Below are positions 45,600 to 56,620 of a DNA stretch of 64,000 bases, piece after piece (position 1 is the stretch's first letter; every line of letters starts with the position of its first letter). Position numbers and translations under genes: made by a program. Origin of the DNA: Alentia gelatinosa (lineage: Eukaryota; Annelida; Polychaeta; Phyllodocida; Polynoidae); assembly GCA_950022655.1 (NCBI GenBank), contig OX465583.1, positions 64,632,306 to 64,696,305 of the forward strand. The letters are read 5' to 3'. The notes under the pieces are model-generated. The model made no database searches and had not been told where the DNA came from. It worked only from the letters and a program-made list of their open reading frames with translations.

Positions 45600-46260
45600 C
45601 AGTAAAACCCCTCTTCCGGGGAAACCCCGCTTAAGGGTAACCCGCTTAAGGAGGACCCCGCTTAAGGGGCACCCCGCTTAAGGGGAACCCCGCTTAAGGG
45701 GGACCCCGCTTAAGGGGAACCCCACTTAAGGGAAACCCCACTTAAGGGAAACCCGCTTAATGGACACCCGCTTAAGGGACACCCCGCTTTAGGCGACACC
45801 CCACTTAAGGGTACAATTTGCTCAGCACAGAAATATTTCTGTCATCAAGAGTTTATTTTAACCCTGCTCAAGTGGACAACCCGGTTAAGGGAACACCAGC
45901 TTAGGGAGGCAATTATTTCAGTACAGTATGCTTCTTAAACCCGCTCAAGGGGACACGTTGGAGGGACACCTCATGAAATCTGACGGGACAGTGTGGGGAC
46001 AACACTCCAGATTATTCTGATTGCTTGTCTATGGTGAGGCGGGTAGACTGGTATCCAGACAATCAGACACCAAGCAACGGCCTGCGTAGGCCCCTGTGGG
46101 CATCAGGTAGGCATCTGTTGGCTGTTTTTATCGTTATACCATAGTGCTAATTGTATACACATTGATAACTTATCCATCAACAGACTGAAAACCTCGGCGA
46201 AGGGGACACTCAGCTTAATTGGACACTTTGCTAAGAACGGAGGGTGTCGGGGTCTTACTG
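45600..46260. mobile_element. pogo-like element with amplified CCCCGCTTAAGGGG interior
   Basis: The ends are inverted: CAGTAAAACCCCTCTTCCGG and CGGGGTCTTACTG next to TATATA. From 45621 to about 45815 a 16-bp unit CCCCGCTTAAGGGGAA repeats roughly 12 times, then continues more loosely (CCCGCTCAAGGGGACA) to 45960. Related in ends and motif to the MITE at 13358-13499. No transposase is encoded. Confidence 0.75.
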
Positions 46261-46407
46261 TATATAATAAAGAACATGTTATACATAAGATACAATGTAT
46301 ATATATATACTCTGTAGCTACAAGGATGGGATGATTTTTTTTTCTTCCATTGCGAATTTGGCATACCAGGCTTCTAGTCAGGTGGGATGGTCTCTTCTAG
46401 TTCCCAG

Positions 46408-46578
46408 GCCACAAAGGGCTAAAAGGACAGCTATCGATGAAGGCACTGGAGCCTGGGAACTGCCAGCCGGTCAGCCTGCCCATCCTGCAGTCAGGGAAGC
46501 TGATGGACCCCCTGAAGACCTCCCATCCGCCTCTCCGAATCGCTGGCTGTCTTACACACGTGGCCCTTCAAGATAACG
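46408..46578 (+). CDS. RCC1-repeat protein, candidate exon B
   Basis: In phase 1 this stretch reads HKGLKGQLSMKALEPGNCQP, then VSLPILQSGKLMDPLKTSHP and PLRIAGCLTHVALQDN. GLKGQL and the closing IAGCLTHVALQDN fit the GQLG and IACGxxHTVAL landmarks of an RCC1 blade. A pyrimidine-rich acceptor TCTTCTAGTTCCCAG precedes it. The donor AACG/GTGGAG is weak. Start and end phases are both 1, as in exons A and C, and length is 57 codons. The tryptophan-glycine strand that should open the blade is missing, so a small exon between A and B may be unseen. An acceptor at 46400 (phase 0) is the alternative. A different frame over the same bases is also open, so this call rests on motif and phase. Confidence 0.5.
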
Positions 46579-47194
46579 GTGGAGAGAAATAGTGTTACAT
46601 GAAATGGTGTATTCCTTCGTCACGAAGTAACAGTCTTAAAATGACATATACAACTCAGTCTTGCATATTTTTCAATAGCTACATATTTGGATAGATATGA
46701 GATGTGTACAACAATATAAGTCAATATTTCTATCATAAGGACTATTGTATAGATTTTATCACTGTAAACATTCATGGTGTTATGTTCCTATTTCTCCATT
46801 AAGAAATGAGCGTGAGCTTTCCCTTGGCCTAACCGGCCACACTAATACTCCATAAGGAGGTCCCTTAGCAGCAATCAATCAACAGGGTCAGCCACACATG
46901 TAAACACTAGTAAATATATAGCGCAGCATCTCAATGCATTGGCAACCAGCCTGTAGTAACAGTAATTGCAGTAACACCAGCAATTAAGCTAGTAACAATA
47001 ATGTGGTCTTGGACTTGCTTTCTTCAGATTATTATGTAACCATCTGTGACAGCAACATTGGTGGGGAATCAAAAGGAAACTCACGAGATAAAAATAACTT
47101 GTTCTGTACTCCACCGATTTTGACAGCGGGATAACTCACGAACAGTCAGTTCTCCATGGTCTACATCCAGTGTGTTGTCCATTTCTTATATAGT
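46579..47194. other. Intron between B and C, nothing recognised
   Basis: AT-rich unique DNA without a further exon that I can defend. Confidence 0.5.
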
Positions 47195-47335
47195 ATGTAC
47201 AGGGGTGAGATAAATACAGAGCGCAACTCTTTTGGTCGAACTGTTTGTTTTCCAACTCGTTTGAATACTACGCCGCATCAAACTCGTGGAGAACGAAGAC
47301 TTTAACTAAAACTTGTAGGTTTCTTCTTTAATCGC
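47195..47335 (-). mobile_element. H-a head ending about 30 bp before exon C
   Basis: GTACAGGGGTGAGATAAATA is followed by a foldback with arms CGCAACTCTTTTGGTCGAAC and ACTTTAACTAAAACTTG around CTCGTTTGAATACTACGCCG. It ends at about 47325, so the branch point and pyrimidine tract of the exon C acceptor lie in or next to it. Confidence 0.7.
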
Positions 47336-47363
47336 TAATTAATGTTAGTGTTTCTACTTGCAG

Positions 47364-47528
47364 CGTGCGGTGGTCTCTACATGTGGGGTAAGAAGAGTCA
47401 TGTACTAGGGGCTGACCTGGCCACTTCCCATCGAGTCTACACCCCTCGTCAAGTCAACACCCCTTCACGCCCTGTGGCCAGCATCTCCTGTGGATCATGG
47501 CATGCTGCAGTCATCTTTGGACCACCAG
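47364..47528 (+). CDS. RCC1-repeat protein, internal exon C
   Basis: Encodes 55 residues of an RCC1 blade: CGGLYMWGKKSHVLGADL, TPRQVNTPSRPVASISCGSW and HAAVIFGPP. LYMWG, SISCGSWHAAVI and the spacing between them fit the family. The acceptor is TTTCTACTTGCAG at 47363 and the donor CCAG/GTAAGGAAG at 47528/47529, both good. Start and end phases are 1. The first codon is completed by the G at the end of exon A or B, giving alanine. It belongs to the same transcript as exon A. The following exon, which must start in phase 1, is not identified with confidence. Confidence 0.85.
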
Positions 47529-47783
47529 GTAAGGAAGCGGAAATTATCTGTGACGTAGTCAGTCTGAGGAGCCATAATTGGTGGTCATAGTTGGCAGGTG
47601 GAAACGACACATTAGCGTAATTAAAACTTTGTCGAATATAATTTCATAAAGCGGTGTTACTGTGGGAATCTAGAGAGTAAAGATGATGTAAACAATACAA
47701 TCAAAGTCCCACTTGAAAACACTGAGAGAGGAGTATCAGGGCTGATTGAGCTATTAAGAAACTATAGTAATTATATATATATG

Positions 47784-47862
<79 letters not shown>

Positions 47863-48254
47863 GAAGTTAAGGTATTTAACTATTTTGGCCAATGGTGTAA
47901 AGGGAACCGAGATTTTTGTCCAGTCATAAAAACTTTGTGTGAGAAATTTGTATTTACCTGATTGTTAAGCAACTGTATACGATATACTGTGCTGTTATCT
48001 TGAATGATTGTAAAATGATGTGATATTTTCAGAATCTGTTATATCCTCTAGTACTTAATGTTGACATGAATATTTGAGTCACTTATATAATCTTTAGTGA
48101 CAGAATCGAACCACTTGTACGTCCATAAACTGGACAATGCGGATGCATAGATACTTAAGAGACTGAAGTTTGTTAAAAATAGGCGATCTCCAGCCATACA
48201 GGAATTCTCCAGTATTATAAATACCTTAAAAAGAGAAGACGAAAGTATAAAGGC
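47529..48254. repeat. Intron start with (TA)n microsatellite at 47773-47857
   Basis: A TA repeat of about 60 bp preceded by interrupted TATG/TA. The remainder is unique AT-rich DNA with no gene. Confidence 0.8.
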
Positions 48255-48683
48255 GGGCGTCCACCAACCACAACAAGGCTACGACAATGGCATTCCGACA
48301 AGGTCCACGACAGGCCTACGATTGGAGGACTTGTCGTAGCCTTGTCGTGGTTGGTGGACCCCAGTTCCCGACAAGAGTCTACGACAAGGCCACGACAGGC
48401 TGTGACTGGGAAGCTTGGCCAGAGCCTTCCGACAAGGTTACGACAAAATCGAACATGTTCTATTTTCCCTACGACTGGACCTTTGTCATTGAGTGTCATG
48501 GCATGTCGGGAGCATGTTGCAGAGGTCTACGATAGTTAATTTTGGTGGAGCGAGCACTTACCGACACGCCCCGACAACGCTGTCGTAAAGCCCCCCTTCT
48601 TACGCCAAGGCTGCGACAAGCACCGATTGAAACTTTCCTGTCGGCGCTTGTCGTAGACCTGTCGCGGTTGGTGGATGCCACCC
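48255..48683. mobile_element. MITE with GTCCACCAACCAC ends and internal hairpins
   Basis: Ends: GGGCGTCCACCAACCACAAC on the left and GTCGCGGTTGGTGGATGCCA on the right. The left 100 bp is itself a foldback (arms CCACCAACCACAACAAGGCT and AGCCTTGTCGTGGTTGGTGG). Motifs CTACGACAA and CGACAAGG recur throughout. The reverse-oriented relative is at 61561-61850. Confidence 0.8.
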
Positions 48684-50582
48684 TTTACGCTCACACACCC
48701 AAGGGTGGAGTACCCTAATGCAAAATCATAAGATGCTATATAGATGTTGGCCAAACGCATTGTGTATCCACGCAGATAAGTCGCACTCCCGGCCTGTGGA
48801 AAAAAAAGTCTATTCATGGCAAGGACGTGCTCTGACAATAATTATTCTGAACAAATATGTTTCATCTCGAGGATTTATCAGATATGGCACTTTTGTAATG
48901 ACAGATGGGACACCTAAATGTATTAGGTATACTTTATTACACATGTCCCGGGTTTACTATTCCACAGACAAGTAATTTCAGAGTAATAACCCTGTATCAT
49001 GGAAAGCACGCAACAGGGAAGTGCGCTATAATAGGTCGAGCTAAAAGCCTATTGGCTAGAGTATTTGGCCAAATTACAAGATTTGTATCAGCAAATCGTC
49101 TGTTCCTTCAATAGGACCCTATCGTATCTACAGCTTATTTTAACACATGAAACCCTGTCACATATATATGATACGACCTATTAGGAAGGGTAAAGACGGC
49201 TCTAGCTTCCATGCAGATTAAAGATGTATATAGATAATAGATTACGATGCATCATCCTTGGGGTGCAAGCCCTCTACAAAGCAGGGAGACTTGAAGAGAA
49301 CCTCATAGCCTGCCTATGCGTATTCCAACCTCGTCTGTGGGCATCTCAAGGGTCGACCTCAACACAGATTAATGTTTGGCCTAAACAAATATACACAGCC
49401 CTGACGAAAATAAAAATAGACAAAAAACCCAGCGGCCACCTTTACAAAGTGTCACTGAAAATCAGAAGCACCCTGGTAGGTTTAAGTGGCAATAGGTGTT
49501 TGGACAAAGGTGATGGGACGTCAGCCCACCTGTGTCTATATATGCAGTGGGGCAGGTGAGCTGCCTGTGATCTTAACCCATTGTTACCTGCAGGTAGGAC
49601 ACAAATAGTCAACATTGTTCGATCCCCGCTTCTTCCCCATTTTTTTCTAACCACCTCGCGCTGAGCCTGGAGCAGGGCCCGGCCCTTGTGGCGGCCAGGA
49701 TGGCCCCCAATACCGGTCACACAAAGGCCAGGTAATAGGAGAGATGACAGCAATACGTGTCGCCTTTTTCTAGCGGTGAGTTCCTGAAGCGCCATTGTTG
49801 GACGAGGGGCATTTTTCACTGGCAAGAAGGGTGTTGAGAATGTCGAGATCGTGTCACAACTGGCTCCGGCATGAACAGAACAGCATTCCATATGTTATCC
49901 CATTGTCAGACCACTTTTTCCTATCCCCACAAAAACACTTCCTTGAGTATTCAAACCAGTCGCGTTTATGCCCATCTCAGCAGGTTCGCCTCGGCTTGGA
50001 GAGCGTTGAATATTTCATAACTTTTAACAAGCGACACAATGCTTCGTGAAATGGTTTTCACTGAGGAGATTTTCATGACTCACCTATATGAACTACTACT
50101 GTATATTCATAAACAGGAGGGGGACATATACAAAAATATTAATCATTTACGCCGTTTGGGATGTAAGATCATTGGATAGCCTTTGTCATATTGTAATACT
50201 TATATAGAACGACCCGACCATGCTGTACATACTACAAAAGGAGATTAGGTCCCTGGCCGAGTTCCGTGTGTAATACCAATTCCCATCGAGTTTTGGATTC
50301 TCAAGGCTCTAAGCCTAGTTCGTTAAGAATTCTTCTCCCATAGAGCGCAGTGAGAACCTTGTACAGAATATGACTTAGAGAGGGGTGATCATGGTTGGTC
50401 GTTGTATATTTATCATATACCCGAATTAATTGGCATAGGAAACATGTCGAAGTGAAAGTCTATTCACTACCAAAGTTTCAACGTGTTCAGTATAACAGTG
50501 TTCTACACAGGGTGCAGTACATGACTTATACTGCATAGCAGCATTACGTAACCATCAAATATACTGCATGGGTATACAATAC
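48684..50582. other. No convincing gene
   Basis: Open frames at 48718-49114 and 49224-49559 have no recognisable domain. 49640-49735 is GC-rich with a possible donor (GGCCAG/GTAATA at 49730) but no convincing acceptor or homology. Confidence 0.4.
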
Positions 50583-50940
50583 ATAAAAATAAACGATGGT
50601 TTTGTGGATAGGCAGCCGTAAACCTCGAGTGGTTTACAGAGCCGCCTGTCCACAAAACCATCGTTTGTTGTATTCATTGTCCATCTTTTCGAATAGATTG
50701 AACCCAATAATTGTCATATTAAAGAATAAAACAATAGGGAACTATTTCTTTGCTCTATAATAATACAAAGGGACTATTTTCCCGTATACCACTGCTGTGA
50801 GGCAGTATACTACATATCTGAATCCGTATACCACAGCTATGGTATCTAACAAGTTTTATAAAAATGGATCGTGGTTTACTGAGTCGCCATCTATTTTCAA
50901 TGGGATCTTTGTATACCATGGATAATAGATACACTTTCAC
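50583..50940 (+). mobile_element. H-c hairpin element, complete-looking
   Basis: The head AAACGATGGTTTTGTGGATA to about 50672 is short: arms GGATAGGCAGCCGTAAACC and GGTTTACAGAGCCGCC meet at CTCGAGT. The body is TTGTCCATCTTTTCGAATAG, AATAGGGAACTATTTC, TATACCACTGCTGTGAGG and CCACAGCTATGGTATC, ending TATACCATGGATAATAG. The best reference copy of H-c in the window. Confidence 0.8.
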
Positions 50941-51421
50941 ACCAATAATTCCCACTATCCACGAGTGGCGGTGAGTGGAGGCACGATGTATCTGTCGGCG
51001 ATAAGGGCTTATCTCTTCCGCCGTGTTCACAAGGCGGGATCGGCCAGATAACCTTTTGGTGACCTTTCGCTATTGACCTATCACCGGATAAAGGTGGTTA
51101 ATCATGCACTTATGGCCTTCAGGCACCGTGTGTCCTACTCCAGAGTGTGAAACCCCCACTCACCGCCATGTAAACAGCTATATGAGAGATTTGCCGACGA
51201 TATCGCGGTTATAGTCCTGAATGTGCTCTTGTGGGATCATCTTAATTTCCCTTTGGCAATTACATTACAATCAAATCAGTTAGACCCTAGCAATACACAT
51301 GTACTACATGTACCTTTTGGACATATTGCGAAAAGCACAGAATATATATCTTTAGTTATAGCATCAAGGGATATCAATATCATAGAGGAAATCTATCGAG
51401 TTTTAATGGCATAGTAATTCA
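50941..51421. other. No gene seen
   Basis: Unique DNA. Confidence 0.4.
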
Positions 51422-51695
51422 TATGTTAACGGACCTCGTATCCCATCGAGTTTGAATCGTGTAGCAATTCACGAGGCAAAGCCGTGTGAACTATGTAGTG
51501 ATTCAAACGATATGGGATCGAGCTCTGACCGTAAACTTGAAAAGGTTACTAAATTTATCTCACCCCTTACGTTGAGGAATTGGCTAACATTTGTGACATA
51601 ACCCCCCGTGGAGTATTTCTTTCTGAATACTCCATGGGAGTTGAGTACGAGTTCCTAATGTTAAGTATATGAGGAAAAGGTACCAGTGATGAGAT
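51422..51695 (+). mobile_element. H-a hairpin element
   Basis: The head CCTCGTATCCCATCGAGTTT to about 51541 has core GAGGCAAAGCCGTGTG (51473-51488). TTTATCTCACCCC, a body with ACATTTGTGACATAA, CTAATGTTAAGTATATGAGG and ACCAGTGATGAGATGAC follow. Close relative of 27425-27706. Confidence 0.8.
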
Positions 51696-51984
51696 GACAG
51701 TCCTTAGCAACGATTATAAAGCATCAATACTCTCAAGTTTTGTGGTAGTCTTTTAAAAGAATAAGATATCTATATCTACTTGATTTATTAGGATTTAACA
51801 AAAAACAGTATCATGTAATTGTAATCCATCTGATATTTCTTTATATCGCTTTATCGTTTTTCTTTTGGGCCTTAAACAGTGTAAAAAGGTATGTCACTAG
51901 GTTGTGCGGCAAATTGTATTACACAGTACTGATGTATTAAAAAGTATTCAACATCAAGATAAAATATCAAGATTATCAAGAAAC
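51696..51984. other. Nothing recognised
   Basis: AT-rich unique DNA. Confidence 0.4.
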
Positions 51985-52252
51985 GTTACAAAATTTCATA
52001 CGATTATTTCTATGGCGTGAGTTGTCTTCGTGGAAGTATGTCATAAACTGTAGCTGAGTGATAGGATATCTGAAGCAAATGACAATGAACGCAATATAAA
52101 CAATCATATGAAATTGAGTGACGTTTAGATTGTATCCTACCCGATCACATGTTTTTAATTTCACGTATCCTGCGTGGCATATAGATATTTTACGTCATGA
52201 CTGTGGCATACAGTCACACCATGTTAAGTCTATGGAGACTTAAATGAGGGGT
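51985..52252 (+). mobile_element. H-b hairpin element
   Basis: A head with GGCGTGAGTTGTCTTCG, TATAAACAATCATATG, then TGTATCCTACCCGATCACAT, TGTGGCATACAGTCACACC, ATGTTAAGTCTATGGAGACT and GAGGGGTAGGA. It matches the H-b inserted in R2 at 22978-23236. Confidence 0.75.
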
Positions 52253-52769
52253 AGGAGGAATGACATTACTGCATTGATAATCAGGAAACTCTCATGCACT
52301 GTTTACCGTTGTCTAGTGGAGGCTTTAAGTGGGTTGACAGGAGACAATTGTGGGCCTATCGATAAAGTCCACCTTTATGAAGAGTTGAGTGGGGTCACCG
52401 CCATATATAGGCGTGAGTCTTGCTAGAGGTCAAGTACGCCCATATAATTTAAGTGTAGACCGGACTTCCCTCCCTTATAACACTCTTGTGAATGTGTCGG
52501 CAATTCGTAAGAGAGTTTTAACAGGACAGTGGCATTATTCAACACTCTAAGGCCCACAACAGAGATACACATCTAATAGAGTACCGTATCTTATTGGGTA
52601 TATTCATAGGTGTTAAGCAATTTGTATTTGTTTCCTATCAATTCCAGATATATGTAGAAATTCTTTTACTATAAATGGAAACCAATAGTATTTCGACCGT
52701 GGAATCTCATGGTAAAACATCATTCCCTCAAATACTCCAATGTAAAACTGCAAGGTAATTAGAAGAAAA
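52253..52769. other. No gene seen
   Basis: Unique DNA, short frames without features. Confidence 0.4.
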
Positions 52770-53034
52770 CTCATGAGATGAAAATAACTTGGTCCGTACT
52801 CCACCAAGTTTGACTGCGGAGTGATTCACGAAGAGAAGCTGAGTGAATTATGTAGTAGTGAAACGAGGTGGAGTGTGGACCAAGTTATTGTTATTGAGTG
52901 GAACTCTGATTTTATCCCATCCTGTATACATTATCAGGAACATTAATAACTAATAAAATAATTCACCCATTTAGCCATGGGGTATTAGGTACAGCACATG
53001 CCGTGGAGTTCCTAACGTTTTGTCTAGCTTCTGG
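52770..53034 (+). mobile_element. H element with uninterrupted AAAATAACTTGGTC head
   Basis: The head has arms GATGAAAATAACTTGGTCCG and GGACCAAGTTATTGTTATTG, inner arms GTACTCCACC and GGTGGAGTGT, and core GAAGAGAAGCTGAGTG (52830-52845). The junction is TTTATCCCATCCTG. This copy shows what the outer element at 9940-10440 looked like before it was split. Confidence 0.75.
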
Positions 53035-53430
53035 TATATTTCCCCATAGATTTAGAGAAAATACTCAATGCGGGATTACGTCACAAATGTTAGCCCATTA
53101 GTCAACGTGAAGTCTCATTTGAATCGCTACGCGGCCTCGCCTTGTGAATTACTACGTGATTCAAACTCGATGGAATACGAGCTCTGACCCAAGACTTTCA
53201 TAAGTTTCCTATATTTATCTCACCCCTGGTATTTTTTCCCATGGACTTAACATTGGGACCTCGTATCCAACGGCCATTGAGTTCAATCCTATCTCATTTG
53301 TATCGCTATGTAATTCACGCAGCTTCGCCTTATGAACTACTACGCGATTCAAACTCGATGCTATAGGAGCTATGACCACAAACTGCCATAGGTTTCCTCT
53401 ACAAAGCCAATGGAGGAACATACCGGGGTG
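53035..53430 (-). mobile_element. Two overlapping H-a elements, minus orientation
   Basis: CTGGTATATTTCCCCATAGA, CACAAATGTTAGCCCATTAG, a head with CTACGCGGCCTCGCCTTGTG, GATGGAATACGAGCTCTGAC and TTTATCTCACCCCTGGTATT. A second pass follows: CCCATGGACTTAACATTGGG, then a head with CACGCAGCTTCGCCTTATG, ending ACCGGGGTGAGATAAG. The arrangement suggests one copy inserted in or joined to another. Confidence 0.7.
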
Positions 53431-53904
53431 AGATAAGGGAGCTAACGGGTTTTCTCCACGCTTACCTGAATGCACCAGCTTATATAGAGTGACATTCTCC
53501 CACCCTGACATACCTGAGCATCGCCCGTTGGCCACTGACCACCAGAAATGAAAGCAGGTTCCCACCATCCAGGGCTACTGACCAGGGCTCCATTTAACCC
53601 CACCTGTCAGGGGACCACTTGAGGCCCTGCTACCCGCCCTCCTCCTACCCCTGTGAGGGTGATGGGGCAGGGGCTTCGTGTCCAATTGATCAAACTCCGG
53701 CCGACCTCAGACTCACTGGGCTATTGTAGGTCTCAGCGGGCAGCCTCATATGTCACAGTGAAGGAGCCCACAAAAAGACAGTCACCGTCTTCTCAACACA
53801 ATGGCTGCGGATTGAGAACACTGCTCACTTCGCGCATGAGGAATGCCTGCCAGCGCCAGCTTAAACACCTTAAAACATCAGTCATGCACCGGTGTCGCTG
53901 TTAT
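53431..53904. other. GC-richer unique segment, no gene assigned
   Basis: A plus-strand frame (53653-53946) is open for 97 codons but runs into the next repeat and has no recognisable domain. A possible acceptor GTAGGTCTCAG at 53738 is noted without further support. Confidence 0.3.
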
Positions 53905-54190
53905 AGATTTATCATCCTGCCACTAGTAAAAAAAAACCTGCCATAGGCTTAACATTGGATTTGTTTATGTCACGGGTGTGACGTAAAGTGATGTTTATGT
54001 CACTACTTTCTAATATAAAAAAATTATGGAAACGGGGTAGGATAAAATCTAGACGCCATTCGCTTGAGTTTGAGTTTATTTATATCACTCATTTTGTTGG
54101 CTCTGTAATATCACTCGTCTTCAACTCGTGAGGTTACGGAACCAACGAAATGCGACATAAATAAACTCATATTCAAACTCGTGAAGTCTC
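53905..54190 (-). mobile_element. H-b hairpin element
   Basis: ATCATCCTGCCACTAGTA (a decayed TATCCTACCCC end), CTGCCATAGGCTTAACATTG, GGGGTAGGATAAAATC, then a head with arms TTTGAGTTTATTTATATCAC and ACATAAATAAACTCATATTC. Confidence 0.7.
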
Positions 54191-54194
54191 GTGA

Positions 54195-54590
54195 TAATAT
54201 CCATCGTATATAAAGACCCCATTCAAAATGTATGGGGACTCAGTAAACCACTACCCATTATATAAAACCTGTCAGATACCATAACTATGGTATACAGATT
54301 CAAATCTGTGGTATACGGCCTGAAAGCCATGGTTTATGGGGAAAATATCCCCTTTGTGCTAAAGAGGAAAGAAATAGTCCCTATTGTTATACCCTTTAAT
54401 ATGGCAATTACTGGGTTTAATCTATTCGTAAAGATGGATAATAAATGCAACAAACGATGATTTTGTGGACAGGCAGCTCTGTAAACTACTCTGTAAACCA
54501 CTCTGTAAACCACCGATCGTGTATTACTACGCGTCAACCTCTCGTGGTTCACTGCCGCCTATCCAAAAAAAACCATCGATTATTGTCTAT
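54195..54590 (-). mobile_element. H-c hairpin element, minus orientation
   Basis: GATACCATAACTATGGTATA, CCATGGTTTATGGGGAAAAT, AATAGTCCCTATTGTTATAC, AAGATGGATAATAAATGCAA and a head with AACAAACGATGATTTTGTGG and CCATCGATTATTGTC. In the head, CTCTGTAAACCA is triplicated (54476-54512). Confidence 0.8.
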
Positions 54591-55475
54591 GTATGCGTCG
54601 GAGAGCAGGGGGATGTAATTGGCTTGAGGTGGCTGGGGTATTTTTTGCCCACCCACCCACCCACCCTCTAAATAAAAGTCCTTTCCCAGTGTTCATTTCT
54701 CCGCACTGTGGGGTATGGTTTTATTGCCAGGATATATAGGTAGGCCATCTTTTGAAAATCAGTCGACAATATCACCACACTCAGCTGGCTAGGATGATTA
54801 TTTCAGTGAGCAATCTCCACGGTGCCTTGGTCTCCGGCGAACCAAGGTGACAATGTTGGTTCCAGTCCGCTAGACTGCAACGACCACGGTTTGTTTATAA
54901 AAGAACCTGTCAAATACAGATCCAATAAGGACATGAATAGCAGAGACGAAAACTGAGCTGAGGAATTTTCAACGAAAGCCCATATGGCAAAGGAGGATTA
55001 GGATAGAGACCGAAAGAAATCAACTGCCTGGGTAGTGATAGTAAATGCCCTATCGTGTGCAGATAGAGGTTTGTCTTCTAACAACACATACCTGAGTGTC
55101 CTTTCTACAAGGGCATCTATAGAGGTTGGGGTGAGGAGGGGAGTGTTGGGACAGCAGGCTCCCTGTGGGACTTGTATTTCTGACTTTTCAATCGTTTTTG
55201 TTTATTGGTACACTGGAAGCATCTGATTGGCGCTCTAGGATGACAAAAGGTCGCTGACATCTGACCTGCGCCTCTGTCTGCTCCTACCCTACAAACAATC
55301 TGACTTGACCTTTGACCCCGCGGAGGAGGAACGCAGACTGGGGACGCAGGTTGGTTGGTGTTAAAACCCGGGTTCAGGGATTGTGGGGGGAGAGCTTCTT
55401 ACACAGTTCTAACGTACTGGTACTGACGTCTGTCACTCAGCCCCTGACGAGTCTGATCTGACTAAATGGTGTATA
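54591..55475. other. No gene seen
   Basis: Short CCAC repeat at 54647-54665. Otherwise unique DNA without features. Confidence 0.4.
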
Positions 55476-56165
55476 ATAGATAGACAATAATCGATGATTT
55501 TGTGGCTGTAAACCACGAGGGGTCGACGCGTAGTAATATTAGGAAACGTCCTTACTGTGGTTCCTGTTCGAAGTCAGTCGTCGATTTTATACTGCCTGAC
55601 GCCATAGGCGGAAGGCAGTATAAAATCGACGACTGACCGAGAACGAGAATCGTTTCGTCCACAGTAAGGACGTTTGCTTATTATTATATGCTTTAAATCG
55701 ATGAAAAAAACCCAATATTTTAATGACCTATTAAGCCACTCACACAGCGGGCACGAACATTATTATTACTGCACCCCTAGCAGCGGGCAGTATTTCATAG
55801 ACATTCGGACACAGGTATATAGTTATATCTCAACCTCGAACTGGAGCGGGTGGAATATAGGTGTTCTCTTCGCCTAACCCTATCCTCCACTTTGAGTAAA
55901 AGCTTTACAAAATGGAGAAAAAACTCAAGTCGTTTCCAGAGCTGTATGTCCACAAGCCAATTGATTATTATATGTATTGTCCATTTTCTTCAATAAATTG
56001 AACTAAAGAATTGCTAAATTAACGGGTATATCTATATCAATAGGGACTATTTATCTTTTGCACTATAGCACAGATTGACTATTTTCCCCTATACAATGTC
56101 TTTGAGGCCGTGTACCACATATTTGAATGGGTCTTGGTATATACTGTGTATAAATGTCAGATAAC
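55476..56165 (+). mobile_element. H-c element with a separate foldback inside its head
   Basis: AGACAATAATCGATGATTTT and GTCGACGCGTAGTAATATTA start an H-c head. The expected second half is displaced by a palindrome (about 55542-55678) with arms AAACGTCCTTACTGTGG and CCACAGTAAGGACGTTT, and inner arms CGTCGATTTTATACTGCC and GGCAGTATAAAATCGACG. Body remains resume at about 55955 (TTGATTATTATATGTATTGT, CCATTTTCTTCAATAAATTG, AATAGGGACTATTTATC). Confidence 0.7.
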
Positions 56166-56620
56166 ACAGAATTGTCTATTAAAAGGCATTTCTGTCAATA
56201 GACTTTGCTCTTATATTAGCGTACAATATATAACATTAATATTCTACATACTCACTGTCTATTTACGGTGTCTCTATTAAGTTTCTTTCTTTGTACTTCT
56301 TTATCGTAATTCTACTGCTAGAAGAGATATCCTGATTTATATACTACAGTTTTTATGTCTGAAAAATGAAAATACACTTTGATCTTTTTGGTAGTACCAA
56401 CAATCATTGTATATATGCCGCGCGAATTTACCACGTCTTTCAAAAACAATTTCCTCTTTAATCACTAAAAGGAAGATTAGTCTCATCAAGGTCTTACCCC
56501 CTCAACGCAAACAGGGCCTATTTCTTATCCGCACCGTTCACCTTTGAGTAGTTAGGAATTTTATCTCTGCACCGTGATTACAGTTGAGCTGCAAACTGAA
56601 TCGGTGTGATGCGAAAATTG
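56166..56620. other. Nothing recognised
   Basis: AT-rich unique DNA. Confidence 0.4.

Larger units (their letters stand above)
27381..46407 (+). other. Intron of the RCC1-repeat gene (~19 kb if exon B is real)
   Basis: The span from the exon A donor to the exon B acceptor is filled with H, R1, LINE and MITE insertions, listed separately. If exon B is skipped or false, the intron runs to 47363. Further small exons inside cannot be excluded. Confidence 0.6.

Noticed and set aside
46295..46576. 93-codon plus-strand frame over exon B in another register
   Set aside because: The register one base away gives RCC1-like motifs (GLKGQL, IAGCLTHVALQDN) and phase 1 splice sites, so that reading was preferred.
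49442..49891. 149-codon minus-strand frame
   Set aside because: No recognisable domain, no splice context, and the opposite strand is open as well.
53653..53946. 97-codon plus-strand frame as an exon
   Set aside because: It runs into the H-b element at its 3' end, and no family resemblance is visible.
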